Below the pieces are notes generated by a model that searched no databases, had not been told where the DNA came from, and saw only the letters and a list, made by a program, of their open reading frames with translations. A stretch of 64,000 bases of DNA. It comes from Geosmithia putterillii (taxonomy: Eukaryota; Ascomycota; Sordariomycetes; Hypocreales; Bionectriaceae). The position numbers were made by a program, and so were the translations under genes. The stretch spans positions 2,198-66,197 of the forward strand of contig FYEU01000307.1 in assembly GCA_900188575.1 (NCBI GenBank). The letters run 5' to 3'. This document shows, piece by piece, positions 57,069 to 64,000 of the stretch (positions are counted from its first letter, which is position 1; every line of letters begins with the position of its first letter).

Positions 57069-58163
57069 ATGTCGGAAATCTACTTGGTAGGCATACACTT
57101 GACTGGGAGTGGTGGTCAGAACCAGAGCCATAGGATTGATTAATACATGGCTGATGAAACCTACAGGCCGGAGCTGTCGCTGCTTTTACTATCGACCTAC
57201 TCGTCTACCCTCTGGATACCATAAAAACGAGGTATCAGAGTCAGAGTTATGCTGCAAATTCTAGCACCAAGCCCTTTGCTCTCCGTGGGCTATACCAGGG
57301 TGTTGGGAGCGTGATACTGGCCACTCTCCCCGCAGGTAAGAGCCAGAGTGTTGGAGATATGGGGCACACTCATCATGGGCCGAATGGTTGACGACAATTT
57401 GTGTGCGTGCCCAGCCGGCCTGTTCTTCTCAACGTACGAGAATGCCACGGCGACCTTTTCCCGAACATTACCGGCACCAGAGCCGGTGGTACACTCGGCA
57501 GCGTCGGCTGTGGCGGAGATGGCCTCGTGCATGGTTATTGCGCCCGCAGAAGTCATTAAGCAGAACGCACAAATGATACGAGCCTCGGGGGGCACGGGCG
57601 GTGGCGGCGGCTCTTCGTCACTGCAGGCATTCAAGAAGTTAGGCGGGCCGGGAGCCCCGAGGAGGCTGTTTACGGGATACACGGCGCTGGTCGCGCGAAA
57701 CTTGCCTTTCACAGCCCTCCAGTTCCCCATGTTCGAGTACGTCCGCGCGCAGCTGTGGGAGAGTAGGCGGCCTGGAGGTAGCCCGACGGACATTGCTTCC
57801 GCAGGACTGTTGGAGACGGGTTTCATATCTGGCGTCAGCGCAGGCAGTGCCGGTTCCCTTGCGGCTTGGATCACGACCCCTACCGACGTCGTCAAGACGC
57901 GCATGATGCTTTCGGCCGGACAAGGCAATAAAGCGACAACGAAGCAGGATGTCGGACCGAGGACCAAGAAGCCCAGACTGGGGGTTTGGGCCGTGTCAAA
58001 GCAGGTCTACAGCCAGGAGGGTATCCGGGGATTCTTCCGCGGAGCTCTGCTACGGTCTGGTTGGACGTTGGTGGGCTCCGGCCTGTATCTAGGGACGTAC
58101 AATGTGGCCAAGGTATGGTTGAAGCGGAGGAAGCCTGATTTGGAGCATGCGGGTGGACTGTAG
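57069..58163 (+). CDS. Mitochondrial carrier, S-adenosylmethionine carrier-like (PET8/SLC25A26)
   Basis: Inner-membrane transporter of the SLC25 family. Three exons, 57069-57086, 57167-57335 and 57415-58163, encode 311 residues. The 18-nt first coding exon (MSEIYL) was placed by phase, giving MSEIYLAGAVAAFTIDLLVYPLDTIKTR. The three repeats carry P-x-[DE] signatures: YPLDTIKTR (Pro21), APAEVIKQN and TPTDVVKTRMM. ATLPAAGLFFSTYENA, which spans the second splice, matches the SAM carrier group, which imports SAM into the matrix in exchange for SAH. A related fungal carrier such as Ymr166c is the main alternative. Several SAM-cycle ties are suggestive: an SAH hydrolase gene lies 5.6 kb downstream, but this may be chance. 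Confidence 0.85.
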
Positions 58164-59468
58164 AGGCTGCTGTGAGCGCGCAGGCACGCCAGGCATGGAG
58201 AAGGTCCTCATTCGAGGGACTTGTCTCGAGGAAGGGGACTACAGGTACATGGTCGACCAAGGATGTGTTGCAACTACTACGCTCTTTACTCTTAGAATTA
58301 TCACCACATTCGATTATCAGATTCGCCGGGCATAGCGGATCAGACCAATCATTTCCCTCCTCCGAGTTCCCTTAGTGACGCCCCAAACTCCCTTCCTGCA
58401 TGGAACGCTACAGAGGCCGTGATACCGTAACGGGTAAAAATTAAGCATGCGGCACTCGCACGGGATGGCACAGTAATGGTTCCGGCGTCTTGCCTCTCAT
58501 GTCGTGATTGCGTCGTGGTGGTCTGACATGGCTCACAATCGTTGATGAGCACGCAATCGGCCTCTTGTTGGGAGCCTTTCCAATTTTGACAAGGCGGTCT
58601 GGTTGACGATGAGTCGGTGACTGACGGGGGACACACAGAAGATATAATTGACGTTGGATAAGAAGATTCCAGTGCAGTGTTCGATTTTGAGAAAGATGGA
58701 AGTGGTGGTGATGCACTGATTGAGTGGTGATGGTGAGGTTACATTGAACGCGCAACGTCTTTATCGGTGGTGGAGCATCTATCTTTGGGGAATCTGGTGC
58801 CGATTCAGGCACAAGACGCCGCATCGCATTAGACTCCGCAACCCTGTATTACTTCACCGTCACTCTTGGTGACCAGTATGTGTCGGGTGCCTGACTCTGT
58901 CCTAGAGTCTGCGCGTTCTGTCGAGGTCAGAAGCCACCGCTAGGGTTCTATGACTCGTAGGATGGCAAGTCATTCAACAATCCTTCGGGACGCATCTGGA
59001 CGACACACCGAACGACCTGGAAAGTCCTCCCTGGGCTGAACAAAAGAATTCTGCCATGGCGCAATGCGTTTGGATCGTTAGCAAGACCACCGCCACCATC
59101 ATTAGGTCTTGTATCGATATGAGGTGATCGCGCAGCCCGCGTCTGTAGTGCTACCACCCCCCATTCCTGGCCGATTCGTCTGCTCCCCTTGTTACCAGTA
59201 TTAAAGTCCTCGTCTCCCTCATAACCTTTGTCCTCGACTTCACTATTCTCCAAGAACGCGAGTTAAGGACGAAGTGTTCAATACCACTCTTTGCGAGGTC
59301 CTGCGAGGTCCATTGATTCGGAACAACCCAGTTAGACCCTGCACCCTACTAAGATTCGGATACACTTTTTGAACAAAGCTTGGGCTTCCAGCGACTGCCA
59401 CTCCCAAAGAACCAGTTGGAGGAAAAGAGACAAAGTCGGAGGGCTATCGAGGAGAGAGCAATCACGCA
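58164..59468. other. Intergenic region, no supported gene
   Basis: 1.3 kb. The minus-strand frame 58948-59253 has mixed composition but begins on TTG just after a stop and shows no known motif, so it is not called. TGCGAGGTCC is duplicated near 59292-59311. Confidence 0.45.
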
Positions 59469-60189
59469 ATGGCTGTACAGACACAAACGATCCGACCCCC
59501 GGTCCCGGCTCAGGACAATGGCCCGCAAGGACTCGTCGGCACCACGTCACATGTAGGACAGAATCTTCTTGTCCAGTCGCCATACACGGAGCCAGATCAC
59601 CTACTCGACTTGGACACGCTGGATCACGAAAATGCCTTGCTGGCTCGAGCACTGTCCCTGATGCGAGCGACGAGAGATGATTACGCCACGGCACTGTACA
59701 TCGATTCGTTTAACTGGGACGAGGTTATGGGCGAGCTTGCGCATCTGGCCCGGAAGTCTAGCACCCCGTTTCGAGAGACATCGTTCTACATTGTCGCCTT
59801 CCGGTCACAGGTCAAGGCCAGCACGAATGCCGACAGTTCGCTTCTAGGCGAACTCGACAAGGCGGCACACGCCGAAGCCGTGGCGAGCGGAGGATTCCTC
59901 AAGTGAGTGGAAACACGACCCTTTTGAACCCCAAAATATTTCGGTGGTGAATAGAAGGGCTTACAGAAACCATAGGTACTGGTTTGGAGTCCTAGATACG
60001 GAATTGAGGAACTTGGCGACGTGCCTCTGGCGGTCGAGGGAGGACGCTGTTGCCGGTGGACGTGGCCCAGCACATCGCAAAGCTGCCGGATCAACGCGGG
60101 ATCTCTATGCATCGTGGAAAATTGACCAACACCGTCTCACAATTCGCCAGGGCGGGCAGGAGTGGGAAATAACGCCGTGGGAAGCATGA
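59469..60189 (+). CDS. UPF0643 family conserved protein of unknown function
   Basis: Two exons, 59469-59902 and 59976-60189, encode 215 residues. It resembles the fungal UPF0643 family (S. pombe PB2B2.08 type). Conserved stretches are ARALSLMRATRDDYATALYIDSFNWDEVMGELAHLAR, FYIVAFRSQVKAS, LLGELDKAAHAEAVASGGFLKYWFGVLDTELRNLATCLWRSREDA and GPAHRKAAGSTRDLYASWKIDQHRLTI. The intron splits a Lys codon inside GGFLKYWFG, which is restored exactly. There is no signal peptide or membrane helix. Biochemical function is unknown; the invariant Trp/His/Arg residues would suit a small-molecule binding or enzymatic fold, but that is speculation. Confidence 0.88.
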
Positions 60190-60687
60190 CGGTGTCCGGC
60201 TCGAAGATGTCGAGGGATGATGGCGGGGAAGGAATAGAAAAGCGCCATAGGTCAGAGGCGTCCATGTGCTTTTAGATGCATAACTCAGCAGCGAAGAAGA
60301 ACCCGCACTTTATAAAGACACTGGCGTGTGAGAAAATGCATTTCCGGCAACGAGGTGTTGTGCTGGAAAGTAGTAGTAACGAGGACCGACACTACTATTT
60401 CTCGAGGTTGTTGTAGTACGCAGTATTCCCGTGGTAATAACAGCACTTGTGATACCTATAGTAATGGCGATGGCATTAAGCGGGTTCTGCCGCGGGTCAC
60501 CGCCCTTGCCCTCAACGCCCACAAATCCTTGGGCAAAAAGTTCGATATTCTCACCCATTGGACGCCCGCTCGCCGCAATCATCACCTCGAACTCCCCTCC
60601 CGTTGCTGCGCCATCCCGCTTGCCGACTTCGAAGAAATCCGATCCACGAGACGTCGAACGAAACTTCTCCGCGCACAACCCGACAAT
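60190..60687. other. Intergenic region between UPF0643 gene and eIF3h
   Basis: About 500 bp, tandem gene orientation. No additional gene seen. Confidence 0.5.
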
Positions 60688-62007
60688 ATGAGCGAACCCG
60701 TCAACCAAGTGCCGCCTCAGGCGGTGCAAGTCGATGCCCTGGTGAGTTGCAAAAAGTTGCCCCACCACGGACCCCTCCCACGACGACTCCCCTCACGCGC
60801 GATGGCAAACGACCGAAAAAATCAGAGGGGACAGGGATACGGAAACCCGATGGGCGAAATGAATATAGTAATGCTGACGATGGATTTTCTGCGTGGTATA
60901 GGTGGTTATGAAGATTGCCAAGCACTGCTCGTCGGCTTTCCCCACGACCGCAACGGGCTCCCTGGTCGGCATGGACATTGAGACGATCCTCGAGGTGACC
61001 AACACCTTCCCCTTCCCGTCGACGGATGGCGGCGCGACCGACTCTCACCAGAACGATGCCTCGGCGGTGGCCGCGGCGGCTCCCCGCCAGAGGGCCAACA
61101 TTGTGTACCAGAACGACATGATCCGCCACCTCAAGGAGGTCAACGTCGACGCCAACAATGTCGGCTGGTACACGAGCGCCACGATGGGCAACTTTGTCAA
61201 CCTCAACTTCATCGAGAACCAGTACCACTACCAGAAGGACAACGCACAGGCCATTGCTCTCGTGTACGACGCCAGCAAGAGCTCGCAGGGCAACCTCACG
61301 CTGCGTGCATTCCGCCTGAGCGCTCCCTTTGTTGCTGCCTACAAGGAGGGCAAGTTCACGACTGAGATGTGAGTACAATGTTTGGATCATGGCTGTGGCC
61401 ATGTGTCTATCTCTTTTGCTGACATCATACATCTGCGTATCATAGCCTCCAGAAGACCAAGCTTTCCTTCAAGGACATCCTTTCCGAGCTCCCCGTGAGC
61501 GTGCACAACTCGCACCTCCTGACGACGTTCCTGCACCAGCTACCCGGCCTGCCGACCGAGGACGAGATTGAGCCGCCGACGTCGCTGGCGGATATTGAGC
61601 GGGACCAGATCAAGGTGCCGCTCCACCCGTCGATTGACACCCTGGACCTCGCTATCGATCCGTTCCTCGAGAAGACGTCGGACCTCCTGTTGGACAGCAT
61701 CGAGTCGCACTACACGGACCTCAACAACTTCCAGTTCTACCAGAGGCAGCTCGGCCGTGAGCAGGCCAAGATTTCCCAGTGGCAGGCCAAGCGCAAGGCC
61801 GAGAACGCACAGCGCGTGCTGGCCAAGCAGGCCCCTCTGCCCGAGGACGAGTGGCAGCGCCTGTTCAAGCTGCCCCAGGAGCCTAGCAGGCTTGAGGGCA
61901 TGCTCAACGCCAAGCAAGTGGAGCAATACAGCAAGCAGATTGACGGCTTCACGGCCAACATTAGCGCCAAGATGTTTGCTGTGCGGGAGAACATGCTGCC
62001 CCAGTAG
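60688..62007 (+). CDS. Translation initiation factor eIF3 subunit h (MPN domain)
   Basis: Subunit of the eIF3 complex that helps load ribosomes on mRNA and supports reinitiation after upstream ORFs. Three exons, 60688-60741, 60902-61368 and 61446-62007, encode 360 residues, as expected for eIF3h. The N-terminal MPN domain starts QVDALVVMKIAKHCSSAFPTTATGSLVGMDIETILEVTNTFPFP; it lacks the full JAMM metal-binding set, as expected of a non-catalytic MPN protein. NVGWYTSATMGNFVNLNFIENQYHYQ is the hallmark stretch. The helical C-terminal half contains ELPVSVHNSHLLTTFL, SHYTDLNNFQFYQRQLGREQAKISQWQAKRKAENAQR and EPSRLEGMLNAKQVEQYSKQIDGF. The first intron (160 bp) is longer than most here. Confidence 0.96.
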
Positions 62008-63768
62008 ACGAGGGCTTGGTGGACGACGTCACGATGACCCCGTCTCCCTATACGCCGTACCCCAAGAGTACGCTGTAGTACCAGTGGTATTGGCGTAAGG
62101 AGGCAGGGGAAGGGTCAGGGCAGGGGAAAGCGACAAGGCGACGCGCTGGACGGTTGCATTGGAGGCGTTCCGGGCACTGTGGACTGGGAATATTATCATG
62201 TTTTATCTTTTGTTCGTCATTTACGTCTTTGAGAGGGAATGGGAAATCGTGGTAGACTGAGAGCGACTGCAACTACGAGAGACGGAGAGTCCAAAAAGAT
62301 TGAGCGTGCGGAGGAAGACGCCTAGAGAGGAAGGGAAAAAGCCAAAATCCGAGATGCGCCTCTGGACATGATACAAGTAACAACGCCCCGCCTGTCCCCT
62401 GCCCAACCTGCGAAGAGAAGATGAGTGGAGATACGCGAGCTCATGGATAAAGCCCGATGCATGGCTGGATCAAGGGAAATACAAAAACATTAATGTTACA
62501 GAATAGGCGCAAAAGACAAAGCGCTGTTTTCGTCGAGCCGTTTGTTCCTACCTGGTGCCCCTCAGCTCGGAAGCCGAAAGCCCCCCCCAGTCAAGACCCG
62601 CGGAGGGATGCACGTGCGTGGGGGAGGCGAAGAGATACGCATTGATGAGATGGATGGACAAAGGCCAGCTATTACAGCTACTGTACTCCGTACTAAGCCA
62701 CCACCACTACTATTAGTGTTACTGGCCTAACAAGTACGAAAGAACATCTGATTCACCCAGCGAGATTACTCCAGACGCCCAACTTGCACAGTTTGCAGAG
62801 AATCGTGCGGCGATATGTGAATGGCCCGAAGCAGTTCGGCGAATTGTGCCTTCCCAACAAGTACGAGGACTGGGAGATGCCTACCCTCCGATAAAAGCGT
62901 TTGCTCCGTGGAAGGAGTAAAAGGTACGGGGACAATAAGGAGACGAGGAAAAAAAAAATCAAAGGCCCAGCCATTGTCCAACATTGGGCTAATGGATTAA
63001 ACGCCGAGCTGCGTCGCAGGCTTGCATTATTACTGCAGTATTACTCTACGGTGGGTGTACTCCGTACTTACTCCGTAGTAATACTTGTACTCGTACGAGT
63101 ACAGGTACAGGAACCAGGTATCATTACCCTTGAATTCGGCGGGGTTATCTGGCGGGGACTGGGATGGCAAGGCACAGGCACATTGACAGATACAGGTAAC
63201 CAGGCAACCAGGGCACAGAGAGGGAATAGGAGTATTATCAGTACCTACTTGGAGGCATCATTACCTCCCCTTGACAGGCATCATTCGTACTCGTACTCGT
63301 AGAACTTGATCGACTGGTTACTTTGACTGGTAAAAAAAAAGAAAAGAGCCCCACCACGAGGACCCTCGTTGCCTCGTAACCCCTCGTCTGTCTGGAGCGG
63401 GGCACAGACGATCAGAAATTTTGCCCCTCCTCGAGAGTCTTTTCCGTGGACACAAAGGGACCCAAGGCCTATCAAGCCAGTAAGAAGCTTACTTTGAGGC
63501 ATTTGCCCACTAATTGCAACCTTTGCAGCACTTATAGCGGTCTGCTGGGCTGGGACGCAGTTGATGCTTGTACGAGTACTCTTGGACCAAGGGCCCTTAT
63601 TTACAGTGTACACCACCGCCTCTTTTTTTCTGCCCGTCCCCCTCCTTCCTCTCTTCTTCTTCTTCTTCTTTCCTCATACTCTTTCCTTCCCTCCTCTTCC
63701 TCTTATCATCATCTCATCCACGCATATCCATCCATCCCCTTACCCTTTCTCCCACACATCCATTCACA
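62008..63768. promoter_or_regulatory. Intergenic region and SAH hydrolase promoter with palindrome cluster
   Basis: 1.76 kb. TACTCCGTA words at 62684-62692, 63058-63066 and 63069-63077; a 16-bp palindrome GTACTCGTACGAGTAC at 63087-63102; related GTACTCGTAC words at 63287-63296 and 63570-63579. From about 63620 to the start codon the strand is strongly pyrimidine-rich, as in highly expressed fungal genes. Confidence 0.6.
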
Positions 63769-64000
63769 ATGGCTGCTCCCGCCCACAAGTTCAAGGTCGC
63801 CGACCTCTCCCTTGCTGCCTTTGGCCGCAAGGAGATTGAGATGGCCGAGAACGAGATGCCCGGTCTCATGGCCACCCGTGCCAAGTACGCCGAGGACCAG
63901 CCCCTCAAGGGTGCCCGCATTGCTGGCTGCCTGCACATGACGATCCAGACGGCCGTCCTTATCGAGACCCTCACCGCTCTCGGTGCCGAGGTCACCTGGT
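63769..64000 (+). CDS. S-adenosyl-L-homocysteine hydrolase, 5' end (cut by window)
   Basis: Partial: only the first 77 residues are inside the window. The enzyme splits SAH to homocysteine and adenosine with NAD, relieving inhibition of methyltransferases. The visible N-terminus, MAAPAHKFKVADLSLAAFGRKEIEMAENEMPGLMATRAKYAEDQPLKGARIAGCLHMTIQTAVLIETLTALGAEVTW, matches the family closely: LAxxGRKEIxxAExEMPGLM and the substrate-binding GCLHMTIQTAVLIETL. The ATG at 63769 follows a long pyrimidine tract. No intron has yet appeared. Confidence 0.97.
   Translation, partial: MAAPAHKFKVADLSLAAFGRKEIEMAENEMPGLMATRAKYAEDQPLKGARIAGCLHMTIQTAVLIETLTALGAEVTW

Noticed and set aside
58948..59253. A minus-strand frame of about 100 codons with mixed composition
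   Set aside because: It starts on TTG just after an in-frame TAA, has no ATG, and has no recognised motif; an upstream exon could not be built with good splice sites.

Overview
This is a 64 kb stretch of nuclear DNA from a filamentous ascomycete (Pezizomycotina; most likely a Sordariomycete, possibly Hypocreales, though the class is an inference). Genes have short introns of about 50-80 bp with GTRNGT-like donors, CTRAY-type branch sites and CAG/TAG acceptors. Several proteins are typical of moulds: a SIT/ARN siderophore transporter, the pH-signalling protein PalC, DHA14-type MFS transporters and a UPF0643 protein. I found 27 protein genes with good support. I saw no rRNA, tRNA, CRISPR array, intact transposon or secondary-metabolite core enzyme.

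The left part (1-31 kb) is gene-poor and accessory in character. In order it holds: a single-exon cytochrome P450 (-), an ELO fatty-acid elongase (+), a membrane-anchored hotdog thioesterase-like protein (+), a DHA14 drug-efflux-type MFS transporter (+), a secreted GH16 glucanase-like enzyme (+), a siderophore transporter (+), a 1256-residue ankyrin-repeat protein with an unrecognised N-terminal region (-), a peroxisomal 4-coumarate-CoA-ligase-like acyl-CoA synthetase (-) and a steryl ester hydrolase-like lipase (-). Intergenic gaps reach 3 kb and are rich in short repeated palindromic words. Five of these genes could handle acyl chains, but nothing in the sequence proves that they work together.

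The right part (31-64 kb) is dense and made of conserved housekeeping genes, many in divergent pairs with short shared promoters. They are ATP11 (-) / MMS19 (+); SPC2 (-) / EMC3 (+); RPC25 (-) / NUFIP1-Rsa1-like (+); SPT2 (-) / ribosomal P2 (+); ALG6 (-) / palC (+); PTC7-type PP2C (-) / SDH2 (+). These are followed on the plus strand by a mitochondrial SAM-carrier-like protein, a UPF0643 protein, eIF3h, and the 5' end of S-adenosylhomocysteine hydrolase, which is cut by the window edge. RPC25, split into five small exons, gives no long open frame and had to be rebuilt from splice sites; the same holds for the first coding exons of SPT2 (6 nt), the SAM carrier (18 nt), SPC2 (37 nt) and MMS19.

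The best candidate observations are: a perfect 22-bp inverted repeat containing an ATCWGATAA iron-regulator site upstream of the siderophore transporter; a 9-bp word, TACTCCGTA/TACGGAGTA, found at least nine times and only outside genes; a TA/TG microsatellite just upstream of the GH16 gene; a cluster of GGCAGYCT copies between the ankyrin and acyl-CoA ligase genes; a palindrome array upstream of the SAH hydrolase gene; and a shared promoter between two ER protein-biogenesis genes. I found no convincing wholly new system.
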